In this document: positions 23,408 to 36,257 of the stretch, piece after piece | How positions within the stretch are numbered: position 1 is the first letter of the stretch | Layout of the letters: every line of letters begins with the position of its first letter | NCBI RefSeq assembly: GCF_003597395.2 | Contig: NC_133773.1 | Coordinates: 124,032,784 to 124,096,783 of the forward strand | DNA length: 64,000 nucleotides | Direction of reading: 5' to 3' | Source: Chelonoidis abingdonii | Taxonomy: Eukaryota; Chordata; Testudines; Testudinidae | Notes under the pieces: model-generated | The model's input: the letters and a program-made list of their open reading frames with translations, nothing else | Databases searched by the model: none | What the model was told of the DNA's origin: nothing | Made by a program: the position numbers and the translations under genes

Positions 23408-23436
23408 TGTGTGTGTGTGTGTGTGTGTATGTGTGT
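23408..23436 (+). repeat. (TG)n microsatellite, interrupted
   Basis: TG units run to about 23428, then a single A interruption (tat) and three more TG units. Confidence 0.95.
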
Positions 23437-23539
23437 CCCTGGATCTACCAGTGATACCTGTACCCTCGCTCCCACTTTGCAGATTACCTGTGCTTTTGGC
23501 AAGAGTAAGCTAAGCAAAGAAGCTCTACATGAATCTACC

Positions 23540-25845
23540 ATCAATTAAAATAGGGATGCCTATTTGTGGTCAAGTGACACTTCCTGAATTCAGTACTCTC
23601 TCTACCCAAACAACTGTGAAGACTTGCTTGGTAGCTAAGGTAAATTTTGTATAGTTCTATTTTTCTTATTAAATCTTGTCTGAGTTATCAGCTAGCTAAT
23701 ACGAGAAGAGCTGACTTGCCCTGAGGAGCTAGCTGTCAATGGTTATTGTTAATCATAGTCTAACAGATACCAGATACTGCTATTTGGCAATTGAGAACTA
23801 ATATTATTCTTATTTAAGATGATTGGAATGAAGGAAACATAAAACATTCATTCATTTCCCAATAACTGAAAGTACTTTAATACTTAACATTTGTCCAGAT
23901 TTCAAGCAATGCATGTATAATACCAGAAAATGTCCCTTTTGAGTATTTACTGAAGCTGGTATTTTAAATACAATGGACCTAATTCTCTGCTGGAGTGACT
24001 CCACTGCGGTCAATACAGTTATGCCAGGAGACAATCTAGACCAATGCAACATTAAGGAGAGGAATGTAGCTGAAAAGAAGGGCTAGATCTCCACTGGTGT
24101 ATGCTGGAATACTCTTGGAACTCACTGTAGCGCTGACAGTTTACACCCACTGAAGATTTAGCCCCTACGCTGTAGTTTGCGTTTTTCAATCGGTATGTTG
24201 AAACAAATTCTAGCTCTTTTGAAAAGCTCAGAAGTGTTCTGAAACATTTTACTGATAGGTGCTGATACAGCAAATCATTTCAAGCACATAAGCAGTTCCC
24301 TTAAATAAAAATAAGAACAAACACAGACCCTTGCTGAAAATTTGACTTAGTAGGATTGCTCACATGGTTAAAGTTAACCACATGCTTAAGTGCATTGCTA
24401 GATTGTGCTTGTAATCACAAAGGGCTGCATTGTGGCTTTAAGGCATAGCTGTGTTGTTGACTGTCCAGAATTGCACTTCCCCTCAGGAGCTATTCTGAAT
24501 ATCTCTGGGGGCTTCCCAGCAACACAGTGTGCGCACATCCACTGCTACAGCCCTTTATGGGATGCAGGATACCCTCGCCCTTGCTCTGTGGACCAGTACA
24601 AAGGAAGTGGACCTCCTTCCTGCCATCTTTGGGGAGCTGAAAAAACAATCTGAAACAGTTGACTCAGCCCTGGTAGAAGTCATTCTCCCTGAATGGGCTG
24701 TGAAATGGTTTTGTTTGGTCTTCACTATTAGCCATGTTTAAAACTGGAGCCACACCACCCGATGGTTAAAAACATGCCCACATTTTATACTTGGTGTAGA
24801 TCAGAAGAAGTTTAGGTGAGCTGTAGGTGCTCAGCACCACTGTAAGCCAGTCTGCCTATTTTTATGCCCAACTTTAGGGAACCAAATTTAAAAAAACTGT
24901 CTTAAGTGCCTGCCTATGGCAGCAGAAGGAATAAGTGTATGAGCTGGTTTTAGAACATAGGAGGTTTCTAGACTCCAATCATAGATTTAGACCACTAGAT
25001 CATGCCTTTCTCTGTCATAGTACACCACAACATAAGCAATTAGTCTAGGGAGCAGCCTAGATGTCAGCTGAATGGAGGTACTTCTTTGGAGCAAAATTAT
25101 GCATGGCTGCTCTAGAAGTGTGCAAGGAGGCTCATCCTCTTTGCATAGTTGCAGTTCTTGTGCTCCTTGGAGTACAGAAGCATACCGCCCCTTCCCAGTG
25201 CTCCCTATGAGAACCCCAGTGGGACAAAGAGGAGGCCAGTCATAGCCAAAGAATTAGCCCAGCACTCTGAGGCAAGATGCTTCAGTCCCAAAAGTCTGTA
25301 GCAGCAAGAATGTTCTACCTGCATACCAGAGAGACTTAGGATGAATTATATCTCCCTAACCAGAATTCCTTTCAGAGATTGCCTGGGGCAGAGTGATTTC
25401 CACACATCCCCAATACATAGCTGAGCCTCAATAGCATGTCTGACCCATTGGTGAAGACTTTTTAAGAAGGAAAGGACCATTATGACATTTGAGAATCATG
25501 AATCCTACTCTAAGGAAATCTAGGAATATTGGCACTGACTCTGAACTCACCCCACTGTTAAACAGGAATCTATTGGTTGATATCCCTAACTGCTGTAAAT
25601 CATGATGTGAAGGTATTCATTAACCAAGAGAGTGCCTCCTTGTGGCTGGACATGGGCATAGTAGCTCTCCCCCTATCTGATACCTCCCATGAACCATCAC
25701 TTCAATGCTCTGTCTTCCTGTAACTCAGCCTAATTGTGCATTTAGGTGTAGGAAGTGAGTAAAAGTTAATAAAGTTTCAGAATTACCTATAACAAATTTG
25801 ATGGGGAAAGATACAAAAGACAGAATGACTAAATCAGTCAAACAA
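23540..25845. other. Gene-free; old dispersed repeat motifs only
   Basis: About 24330-24420 has the 'cacatgcttaagtgcattgc' motif typical of an old amniote repeat. The other ORFs show no domain. 24900-25560 is unassigned. Confidence 0.4.
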
Positions 25846-25849
25846 AAAG

Positions 25850-26900
25850 ACTCACTGATATAATGCAAGGACTGTGATCAAACACAAGGATCATGCCTCG
25901 TAAACAGGGGGAGCACTGGATCAGAAACCAGTGAACCCAAAATTGGTATGTCAGAAATTAGGCTTAATTGGTGGACAAAATAGTGAGGGGATAGGCTATT
26001 CCACCCATCACTCCCTTTTAGGTTCCTTAAAGGAAGAGATTTTGAGGAGAAAAATTGGCTCCTGGAGCAAGCTTCACCACCATGGCTGCCATCCCCACCA
26101 TCTTCTGGGACCCCAGGTCTTAGTTATCCTGATCCTGAGTAATATCCTGACTAGACCAGGCCAAAGAGATGGACTGAGATGACATTGCAACCTCTACAAG
26201 CTCCAGCTGAATCCCAACCCCCACCTGGGATATGTTACTTTCCCCCCTGACAAAGTACCCCCTTATGCAAGCTTTTCCTTCACTATCTTATATCTTCTCT
26301 TTCTTATTGTTCTCCTTTTTTCTTCTGTCTAATCAGAGTCTGGTGTAGCCGGCCAAGACTGTATATTCTGCAACACTGCTATAAGCCTGTGAGAAGGAAC
26401 AGTCAGCTAAAACTAATGCCCTTAATAGCCTGATACTGGCACAAGTTTGCCAGTTCTTGGAGAGGCTGATAAAACCATGTTCTGGGCTTGTGTTTTTCAA
26501 GCAGTGACTCTCACTTGTAATCTCAACACGCAAGAAAGAGCTGTATTTTTTATCTTTGCTGATCTTTTCTGTCCCCCTTCATGGGAGTTTTATCTCATTT
26601 TGTCTTAAAGGAAACAGGATAAACTTTAACAACCACAACAGCTCCAGCCCATCTCAGTTAACTTCCCTCAGAAGGGCAGTTATAACCATCTTTAATACCA
26701 TCTACGAGCCTATTAAACAAGGCTATTTTTTTCCCTTCTATAAACTCTCTCCAGCTAAATGGAAAGAACAAGGGATGTTGTTAAACTGTAAGGTATTAAG
26801 TAATGCTTTCACTGTTGTCTTTTTCTGTATGTTTAATAAAAGATTAAAAGGCTGTTTAGTAATGCGTTTGCCATGGTACTCAGCGGGCTGAGGTCTGTAT
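25850..26900 (+). repeat. Possible degenerate LTR-type repeat (weak)
   Basis: The order of blocks (gtggacaaaatagtgaggggat, caccatggctgccatcccca, a pyrimidine tract at 26270-26330, cttgtgtttttcaa, atctcaacacgcaagaaaga, tttaataaaag) looks like a retroelement leader or LTR known to me from turtle genomes. No ends or duplications were found, and I cannot verify the family. Confidence 0.3.
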
Positions 26901-28575
26901 ACGAAACCCCAAATCTTTACAACTGTTTAATATTGGACCTTTGTTAGCATGACATGGCCACTTTGACTCTTTGGGCCCATTTATTCCATCGTAATTAATA
27001 CAACAGTCCTCCAAGAAGGTTTTCATCTCCAACTGCAGGCCCCCTGGTCCTCACACCCTTGCCTCAGGCCTTTCCAACACCCTTATTGGCTTTATTCATA
27101 CCATGTTCTCCACTGGCAGAGGGGAGAACCCAGGCCCTCCCACCACCAGATTCTAGCCAAGGGAATGATCAGCAGCAGCTAACCTCTGCTCACTACTACT
27201 CCTTGTTGCAGTTACCCTTAGCGCCTTCCTATGCAGGCTCTTGGAGGCCTTCTTCCCTACAGCCTCCCTAGACTCATCTTTTCCTCAGCCGCAGGATTCT
27301 CAGGACTCTCCCTTGGAATCCCCCCCCAAAATCAGCATATAAACATCACCCCATTCTACCCTCTTTGGGCTTGACCTTATCCCATCCTTAAGTAAATGCT
27401 GCTCAGGGCTTCCCCCAGGGAGGTCCACTTCCTGCCCAAGATCTCCATCAGAGCCTGCTCTACCCAAGTGCTGCTTTATGCCTCCCCAAGCTGCCTGCCT
27501 GCCGTCTCTCAGGATACCAGAACTTCTACCTCAGTATCTAGTCTCAGAGAATAATTGTAGTATATCTCCTTGCAGCTACAAACTTCCTCTCTTTATACCA
27601 GCCAGCCTGTTCCTGCCCAGGTGGGCATCATGATCAGTTAAGCCTGGTTCTCTCTCCAGGTGCAGCCAGTTAACATAATTGGCCTCTCAGGCCCTCCTGA
27701 ATCAATTCAGGGCCTGTATGGCGTACCCAGTGGATCTCCATTGACTTTGATGCTATGCTGATTTACACCCATTGTAGTTAAACCAGGGCAATGTGAGATC
27801 AGAATCAGGTTCAATATCTCTAATACTGGTGTTGTGGATACTCAGCATCTTGAAGGATTAGGCACATATCTTACCCCTTTCAATATACACAAAGGGTGAG
27901 TGTGAATTAATGGATCTCTGTGTGACCTAGACCTAATGTTGCACAAACTTCTATTTGTTGATTTCACTTTAGAGTTTATTCTCACTAAAATTTGGCATTC
28001 TTTAGACTTGACAGATAAACACAATTCTACCACATGCTTCTGTGTTGGCAACCAAAGGATATTTACAGGTGATTTCCAAGTGAATCCTAATTTAAACAAT
28101 ATAGGGCCAGATCCTCAGGTAATGTAAGTCAGTTTGCCTCTTTAAGCTACAGAATGATGTAGTCCAGCTGAGGACATGGCCAATCTTAATTAGAGTTTGG
28201 ACTACTTTTTTTCCCAGCAGCTGCTGGTACCTGCTTTATCCCAATACCACCCTAAAAAAATTGTGTGAAAAACAAAGCTGTGTTTTTCCATTATTTATTT
28301 TATTCAATAAATAACACTTTCACTCAGATAAATGAGATTGCTGATAAATTAACCTTTCTAGTGTTAATAACCAAATTGATATATTTATGAAACCTTATTT
28401 CAAAACTAATAGCTTAGGATTGTCTTTTCTATATGGGATTTGTTTTTCTATATAAAGATTAAAATTCGGTAATATTTAATAGGCTCATTCGATACTTCTC
28501 TAGCTTTGAATTTTAAGGAACAGGAGTCAATTAGCATTTTAAAGAAAGAATACATTGATATTAAAAATACATTTT
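26901..28575. other. Gene-free; C-rich to 27.7 kb, then AT-rich
   Basis: 27030-27720 is rich in CC and CT and has the look of another decayed LTR (for example cctgctctacccaagtgctg), but no borders are visible. 27730-28575 is AT-rich and unassigned. Confidence 0.35.
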
Positions 28576-28578
28576 CAC

Positions 28579-28612
28579 AAAAAAAAAAAGAAAGAAAGAA
28601 AGAAAGAAAGAA
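28579..28612 (+). repeat. Poly(A) then (GAAA)n microsatellite
   Basis: A run of A is followed by about five GAAA units, ending before gggcccag. Counted directly. Confidence 0.95.
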
Positions 28613-28760
28613 GGGCCCAGGGGCTTTCCTCTGCATTGTGACACTGAGGAGAATGAAGGAGTGATAAAAATGACACACCTCTTTGCTCAACCTTTCCTAA
28701 ATGATTAAATCACCATCATTACCTAGCTGACTGGTAGATCTGCTGGGGAGTATGTATTGC

Positions 28761-29533
28761 TGTCGTAGCTTCCTACTCAGATTTGAACCTTAGCGTTCAT
28801 AAACTGAGAAGCTAGCATGAACCCTCTAAGCTTAATTACCAGCTTAGATCTGATATCACTGCCACCAGCCAAAAATTCCAGTGTTTTGGCTCACTCTGGT
28901 CTCCCCAAAACCTTCCCCGGGGGACCCCAAGACTCAGAGGCCTGAGTCTCACACCAAAGGGAAACAACTCCTCCCCTTGACTCCTTGAATGCAAACGAGA
29001 GGGCAATTTACCTCCCCCCTCCTTCTTCGCCTGAGGCTGCACAGATTCACCCTCCATAAATCTAACACAAAGAGAATTTCCCTTCCCTTCGTTCCTAGCC
29101 TACCAGAGAAAACTCAAACAGGTCTTAAAAGAAAGCTTTATAAAAAAAGAAAACACATAAACATGATCTCTGCATCAAGGTGACATACACAGGGCTATTG
29201 CTGATAAGAAATATATGAATAAATAATAATACAATTTAACATTCCAGCAAACTACACACATGTAAATACAAAAAACAATAAAAGCCTATTGTTTTCTACC
29301 TTTGTACTCACACTTGGAAACTGAAGATTAGAAGCTTGAAGATAGAAATCACTCTCATAGCCGAGAGAGAGCACAGAGCAGAGACTCCGACAAAAGACAC
29401 ACACCCAAACATTCCCTCCCTGAGCTTTGAAAAATCCAGTTTCCTGATTGGTCCTCTGGTCAGGTGTGTGGTTCCCTTTGTTAACCCTTTACAGGTAAAA
29501 GAAACATTAACCCTTAGCTATCTGTTTATGACA
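28761..29533 (-). repeat. Solo LTR of an endogenous retroelement, 773 bp
   Basis: The ends are tgtcgt on the left and atgaca on the right, so the element starts TG and ends CA with an inverted repeat of 6 (one mismatch). The flanks attgc (28756-28760) and attgc (29534-29538) are identical, a 5-bp target duplication. No internal genes adjoin, so recombination between two LTRs most likely removed them. The minus orientation is inferred from family memory. A 5-bp duplication fits Gypsy-type and some retroviral elements. Confidence 0.85.
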
Positions 29534-29604
29534 ATTGCTGTTACTGAGATCTTGAATGTCTCGGTTCAACTGTCATAAGTTACCCAGGAGGTGGGTGGGC
29601 ATGA

Positions 29605-30432
29605 CAGTATTGCCAGCTTCAAGAGATCAAAAATCATGAGTCAGATCTCCCAAGATCATGAGATTGGCCCAAAAATCATGAGAGTTTTTTTTAAAAAAAG
29701 ATCATACTGTGGTTTTTTAGGTCAGTCTCATGATTTTTGAACTGCCCCTGCCTGTCGCCAGGGTGCATGTGCCAATTAGTGTTGCCTGCTCTCCCACATG
29801 TACTGGATAAAGTGATTTTGGCCCCTGCTGCAGGAGCTCTCAGCCCCATATCTGCCCCTCTCCTGACCAGCTATTAATCCTGTCCCCCAGTCACCCATCA
29901 GTTCTGTCCCCACCCAAGCCCCCCTCAGTTCAGTCCCCCCCCCGCTCAGTTCAGTCCCCTAGGCTCCATCATCACTACTTCATCAGTTCAGCACCCTATC
30001 CCATCCACCCCCACCACTTTAATTCACCTTCCGAGCATTCACCCCATCTGCTCATAATTGACCATCAATACAGTCCTCCCACCCCATCAGCCCTTCTCTT
30101 CCTCACTTCAGCCCCCCTGCAGCTCCCAGGCCATTGTTCAGCCCAACCAGACTCACCTCTAATCCTATTAGGGTTCTTCACTCTCCCCAGGCCTGGGTTG
30201 GGGATGAAGTGGGGTCCCCCTCTCACTTTCCAGGCTGACAGGGGAAGCCCAACCAGCTGGGGTTGGCATTGGGAGCCCAGGCACTGGCAGCGGGAGCCCT
30301 AAGCACCTGCAGCTGACAGCAGGTCTCCTCACAGGGAAAAGTTTGGGTTTTGTTTCATACTGGAATGAAACAAATTTTAAAAATTCAAAAGTCTTCATGA
30401 AATCGAATTGCTGGCTCTCTGGCAACTCTAGC
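29605..30432. repeat. 'atcatgag' family repeat, diverged copy with C-rich core
   Basis: It begins cagtattgccagctt and has repeated atcatgag units (29632-29720) plus ggtcagtctcatgattttt, shared with the repeats at 13313 and 40056. The right end complements to ctagagttgccag. The middle (29870-30170) is C-rich with repeated tcagttcagtccccc-type units. No target duplication was found. Confidence 0.55.
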
Positions 30433-31595
30433 AGGCATTGCTAAGGTAGCATAGCACAGCCACAGCGCTGGAGATGAGGATACAAACGGAGTAAGGATTC
30501 ACAGCTTATTTTGAGGATCCATATGGATGGGACTCATGTTCCAGCGGCTCATTGGCCTGGTGTTACATGCCACACCCCCTGTCCCTTCTGAGGGGCTGCC
30601 ATCCCTATCTTACTGACAAGACAATAAGGTGTCAATGTAGAGCTGAAAATATTGCAGAGATTTAACAGGAACCTTTCCCCCTACTACAGTGGGTTTTTTC
30701 CACTGAAGGGAATAACCTAACCCTCAATGAACAAAGGATATGCTTTTCCTGGAGATATATTATGCATTTGAATCTGGCTAAGGCCAGGAAATAACAAAAA
30801 AGAGAGAGAAATCATTCTGAGGGAGACCAAAACTCACTATTGGGACATATTTGCACCAGATAAAAAACAGTATAGCTCCATTTACTTCAGTAGAACCATG
30901 CCAATTTATGTGTGCTGAGGATCTGGCTGAAAATCTCAAGAGAAATTTGTACCCAACTACAATGAAAAAGTATTACCAAAGCTTGTTATTTGTCTCACGC
31001 TGATGGTCTCTGCAGACAGAGTTTTTACTAATAGATAAACCTCAGTTATAGAGCCATACAGACCTCTTGTGCTGCTACTGTAGCTTCTGAGGACTTGCCC
31101 AACAAAACAAGATGTCATAAAACTTGACTTGACCACGCAGTGATGGATGTGGCATAAGACCCGAGAGAGAGAGAGGAGAAGAAGAAGAGGTTACATGGAA
31201 GGAAAGACAGGACCTAGCTGACTTTTCCTCCTGTGTTTTCCTCCCCTCACAAACACACCTCTTTTCTCATGGGTTCTTGGCAAGTAGGCCCACTACAACT
31301 TAACAGTGACCAGTTGAAGCAGATGATTAAAAAAAGAAGAGAGAGAGATTTTCAAATCAATGGGAATTAGGCACATAAATACCTTTGAGGATCTGAGCCT
31401 AAGTGACCCAAGAGCACAACGTCCATTGAAAGTGAATCCCATTCCAGCTCCCTGAAAAGCTTTTGAAAATACACTCTGTGATACTAAGTGAGGGGGTGGG
31501 GTGGGGAAGGGAATCAGTGCCAGATCTTCAGCCAGTGTGGATTGGTAATTTACACTAGCTCAGGATCAAGCCTTCATTTCCAAGTTAACATGGCT
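30433..31595. other. Gene-free, unassigned
   Basis: A purine run (gagagagagaggagaagaag) lies near 31164-31183. There is no gene and no repeat with visible ends. Confidence 0.45.
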
Positions 31596-31599
31596 CTGC

Positions 31600-32700
31600 A
31601 TTGTCACATGCATTTGTGAATTGTAATGAAAAGCATTTTAATTTCTAATCCTGAGATGCATATGATTTACTGCATCAATTGATGTGTGCCAAACATCCTT
31701 AAAGATACCACACAGCACATACTGAATGCTGTCAGAAACTCATAAGAGTGAAGCGTCAAATTGTTCTTTTCAATCTTAAAAATAACCTCAGCAACTTACT
31801 AAACTATATCCAGGAGGGCAAACCTTATTATGTCACCTTTGCACATGAAAGTAAATCTAAAATCCTGCCAAAGAGTTCAAACTGTGCCCTTTTCTGTTAT
31901 GGGATACTTTAAATCATTTCACAAGGTTTTATCCTCTGGAATACAAAAATTTAACTCAAAAGCTCAAGCTGGGAAGAGCAATTGTTATAGCTGAAAGTAT
32001 TTGTTTCAAAGCACTGTGGAAGTAAATGAATGTGTCATTTTGTGCTACTGTGATAGGCAGCTACTCTGCCTTGTCAGAACAAGCAAAGTCCTGTAAGTCT
32101 TATCCCATTGCCACAGGCACTTGGGCACCTTTCTTAAAATCAATCACAGATCGCCGTGAAGAAGAGCAGAGCCTGAAACAATGGCACCAGAGTAGAGGAC
32201 TGTTAATGAAAGCCATTTGCTAGTCCACACCTAGGCTGTCTAGACAGCACCTCCTGTGCTTTGATCACTGATAGAACATTCTAAATGTTACCAGTGCCTC
32301 TTTTTGTTTACAGGCAATCAGTGGGCCTCTGGCCATTGCCTCTATTTCAAAGCAGCACTTTTCATCTGACTGCAATCAAATCACACGGAAGAAAGAGCTG
32401 GCCATTTTGGATACGAGATACTTATTTTCCTGTGATTTATACAACTCCAAATTAAGAGAGAAAACAAAAAGCGCTTGCAAATGTACATGTTATAAATCTT
32501 CCTAATCAGGGCTGTCCTCTTAATCAATTTGAAAACAAATATAGATGCTGTTTGAAGTAGAGCTATGCAAAGTGTATGACCCAAACAAGTAAAAATAACT
32601 TTGGTTTGAGTGCAGTCTGTCTTATCAAACCAACAGCACAATTTTTCAGTATAATGCAGTACAATCATTTTCTATGAATCACTATTTCTTGAAAACTTTC
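31600..32700. promoter_or_regulatory. Repeat-poor block, candidate conserved non-coding element
   Basis: About 1.1 kb without recognisable repeats. It holds several motifs common in vertebrate developmental enhancers: ctttgatc (TCF/LEF-like, 32259), tgatttatac (HOX/CDX-like, 32434), ttgcaaatgt (about 32475), ttaatcaatttg and aaaacaaata (homeodomain and FOX-like, about 32520-32541). An acceptor-like tctttttgtttacag ends at 32313 and is followed by 63 open codons to a TAA at 32505, which raises an exon as the alternative. No gene product is recognised. The call rests on texture and motifs only. Confidence 0.3.
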
Positions 32701-33934
32701 CCCCCTGCCTTTGTGGACCCACAAACATTTTGGGGCTGTTCTTCATTTGAGTCATGTTTGATGAGACAACTCACATAGCATTTTCTACGAGGGCTACCTT
32801 TACCATTTCTGGAAACCCCATGGAAATGTCTATTAAGCATGAACTTTGCCTGTGGATTTGCCATCAGAATTTACTGTGGAGAAAAAACAGGTCCTTGAGA
32901 ACTCAAACCTTGGTGAAATGCAGGGCCCGGGTTCACACAGCTGTTGGGCTCAATGCTGGAGTAACTGGATGAAATTCTGTGGATTGTGTGATACAAGGAG
33001 TCAGAGCAGATGATCTAATTGTCCTGGTGACCTTACCCCTATGAAGAAGATCTAGTTCTGACCCAGAGCAGTATTGATAGAGGGAGAGAAAAATAAGGCT
33101 TTTATGTAAGATTTTAATGAATCTCAAATATATTAACACATGATGGCTGCCTTAGAAATGATAATAAAACAACAACAATTGGCATATCCTGACACTGGTG
33201 CTCCTAGGGCCCAGAGTCTGAATAGAGCTCAAAGAAACATGCAAAAAAGTATTCACAAATAATTTCTCAAAAATGTTTTCCAATTCCTGACCAGGAGGAG
33301 AATCAGCTGAGTGCCACATTTTTTAAACTTGGTATTTGCATAGTGGCCACTAGGCCTGGGGTCGTACTACCCTGCACTGACTTAATGACTTGCCACTTGA
33401 CATTTATGGAGCGGACATATTTTTTTAACCAGGCTTCATTTGGGAGGATAGCTCTGGTCTGCTTTGAAGAGCTTGATCTTCTGGGATAGAGTGAGTTCAT
33501 TAACTGAGAAATATTATTGAATATCATGGCAAGGAATAAAAATGACAGTCAGACAACTACTAAATATGTTCTGTTTTTCTCACGGGAACTTAGTGCTTTA
33601 GTATGCCAGCAGTATGCTAGATGCCTCCAGCTTCTGGATTAGTAACTATATCGTTCTTAAGGTTTAGCCCATGTGATCACAGGCATACAGCACCAACAGT
33701 CAGCCAAGACAACAGAACCAGTAACAGTAATGTGCTGAAACACTCACATTTTTATCAGTTTAAAAGTTAGACTTGGTCTAATAGTTTCAAAAGTGAAAAT
33801 TTCAAACTTTGCCAAAAAGCTAGAGGAAAAAAAAGTCATACATTTTGCAAAATGCTCCCCCTTTCCCTTGCCTCCCTTTTTTTTTTTATGTTCAGCAGTA
33901 GCAAAAATGTAATATGAAAACATTAAGCTAAATT
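32701..33934. other. Gene-free, unassigned
   Basis: Short ORFs only, none with a known domain. A run of T at 33879-33888. No repeat borders. Confidence 0.4.
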
Positions 33935-33942
33935 CAAAGATG

Positions 33943-35969
33943 AGGCTACGTCTACACTACAGGATAATTCCGAATTACATTAAACCGGTTTTATAAAACA
34001 GATATTATAAATTCGATTTCACGCAGCCACACTAGGCACAGTAATTCGGTGGTGTGCATCCATGGTCCGAGGCTAGCGTCGACTTTCTGGAGCGTTTGTT
34101 ATTGTGGGTAGCTATTCCATAGCTATTCCATAGTTCCCGCAGTCTCCCCTGCCCTTGGATTCTCGGGTTGAATCATTTGTCGCAGGTGTTTGGGTAATGC
34201 TCGTCAGTCATCCTTTCCTCGCGAAAACAACAGCACGATAATTCACTTTCGCGCCTTTTTCCCCTGGATTGCCTTGGACGCACATAGCACGGCACCATGG
34301 ACCCGTTCAGCTTTTTTATTTTTTACAAGTCACGCTATGTGCTACTGGATGCCACGGACAGAGGGCGATTATTTCCGCGCTACAGACAGCATTCATTTGC
34401 TTTTGTGGATAGCAGAAGATGGTTACCAGTTGTCTATACGTCTACTGCTGGAAAAAACTGGAGCAATTGACGTTAGCTCTCCCTTCTGTAACTGTCTACT
34501 GCTATCATGATGCCCCTGGCTGAGATCGGCCGTGGAGCACAAAAGCCAATGGGAATGACTCCCTGAGTCAATCTCTCCTATTTGTTCTAAAATAGAGTAG
34601 TCCTGCTATGAATACGGGCAAATGTTATAGGGACAGTGTTACAGAAAGCACAGCTGCTCCGTTCAGTATTCAACAGGGTGCCCTGCAACACCACCCATTC
34701 TCCCTGTCCCCACCTTCTGGGCATACTGTGGCAGTGTCCCACCCTCTTGTGCATGAAGTGATAAAAGAATGCGGAATGAAAACACTGATTTTAGTGACAA
34801 AAAGAGGCGGAGGCAGACTCGCCGGTGCTATGACATTCCAGGCAGAACATTAATCGGTGCAGGGAGAGGAGCCAGCTGATGCTGCTTGATAGTCCAGGCA
34901 TACAGAATCTTTTCTTTACACAGGAAAGGAGGGGCTGATGAGCTCAGCCCTGTTGCTAATTGAAGACGTACACATCGTTCCGTCCATCTACGGATAGACT
35001 GGAGTCAATTCCTATTTTTACTCAGGCGCCCTGGCCAGTCCTACTGAGGCCAGCAGAGCACCTCCGGGGATGGTGACGAGGATATCAGTATATGCACCGG
35101 TCTCCACCGGTGGAGGGAGAATGAGCCGGATACTGCTCTCACTGCTGCAGCATCGCGTCTACCAGCAGCATCAGTAGACATAGGTGAATGAAAGAAAGTC
35201 AAGAAACTATTTATTCCTTTTCTTTCATGTGCGTGCGGGGCGGGGGGGGGGGAATAAATTGAACGCTCATTCAGCTTGAACGCACGCCGGACAATGTGTT
35301 TGACCTAATAATCATTCGAGGCTATGCCAAGCGAGCAAATAACATTTTCGAGACTGCTGTGGCTGTGGGTAGCTGAGTCCTCACACCCCTCTCCCTCGTC
35401 TCCATTGAGGTCCATTGAGTCTCTGGCTTTCCGTTACGCTTGTCACAGCGCACTTGTAGCCTGGAGGATTTTTTTCAAACGCTTTGGCATTTCATCTTCC
35501 GTAACGGAGCTCTGATAGAACAGATTTGTCTCCCCATACAGCGATCAGATCCACTATCTCCCGTAGTGGAGGTCCGTGCTGGAGCTCTTTTTGGATTTGG
35601 GACTGCATCGCCACCCGTGCTGATCAGAGCTCCACGCTGGGCAAACAGGAAATATAATTCAAAAGTTCGCGGGGCTTTTCCTGTTTACCTGCCCACTGCG
35701 TCCAAGTTCAGATTGCTGTCCAGAGCGGTCAGTGGTGCACTGTGGGATACCTCCCGGAGGCCAATAATGTCGATTTCCGTCCACACTAACAGTATTCCGA
35801 AGTAATACTATTGATTTTAGCGTTACTCCTATCGTTTTGTAGGAGTACAGAAATCGATTTAAAGAGCCCTTTAAATCAATTTAAAGAGCACTGTAGTGTG
35901 GACGGGTAGAGCGTTAAATCAATTTAATGCTGTTAAAATCGATTTAATGGCGTAGTGTGGACCAGGCCT
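33943..35969 (+). mobile_element. 2-kb hAT-like non-autonomous element ('gtctacac' family), copy 1
   Basis: The left end aggctacgtctacactac is mirrored by a right end that complements to aggcctggtccacactac. The length, 2027 bp, agrees with copy 3 once its LTR is removed (about 2038 bp). Shared blocks with copies 2 and 3 include cgttacgcttgtcac, caaacgctttggcatttc, gtaacggagct, tctccccatacagcgatcag, catcgcca, gctgatcagagctccacgct, caaaagttcgcggggctttt and cagattgctgtccagagcgg. The right side abuts another MITE, and no target duplication is clear for this copy. It encodes no transposase. Confidence 0.85.
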
Positions 35970-35977
35970 GAGTGTAA

Positions 35978-36257
35978 GCCATGATCTACACTACAATCTT
36001 AGGTTGGTATAATTATGTCACTCAGGGTGTGGAAAAGCCACACCCCTAAGCAATACAGTTATACTGTCTGAACTCCCAGTGTGCACAGTGTGTTGTCAAT
36101 GGGAGGGTTTCTCTCATCGACCTAGCTACTGCCTCTCAGGGAGGTGCAGTACCTGCTCTGATACTTGACAACATTAGCATAGGTAGCATCTTCAATAAGT
36201 GTTACAGTGACGCAGCTGCACCAGTGTATTTGCAGCGCTGTAAGTGTGGACAAGCCC
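35978..36257. mobile_element. Small foldback MITE adjacent to copy 1
   Basis: The left part, gatctacactac...ttggtataattatgtcactc, and the right part, ending gcgctgtaagtgtggacaagccc, are shaped like a hAT-type MITE with gtctacac-like ends. The inner hairpin cagggtgtgg/ccacacccc is visible at 36022-36049. Borders are approximate and no target duplication was identified. Confidence 0.6.

Noticed and set aside
33935..35977. Target duplication for copy 1 of the 2-kb family
   Set aside because: caaagatg and gagtgtaa do not match. caaagtga, beyond the adjacent MITE, is similar with one base lost, but this is too weak to claim.
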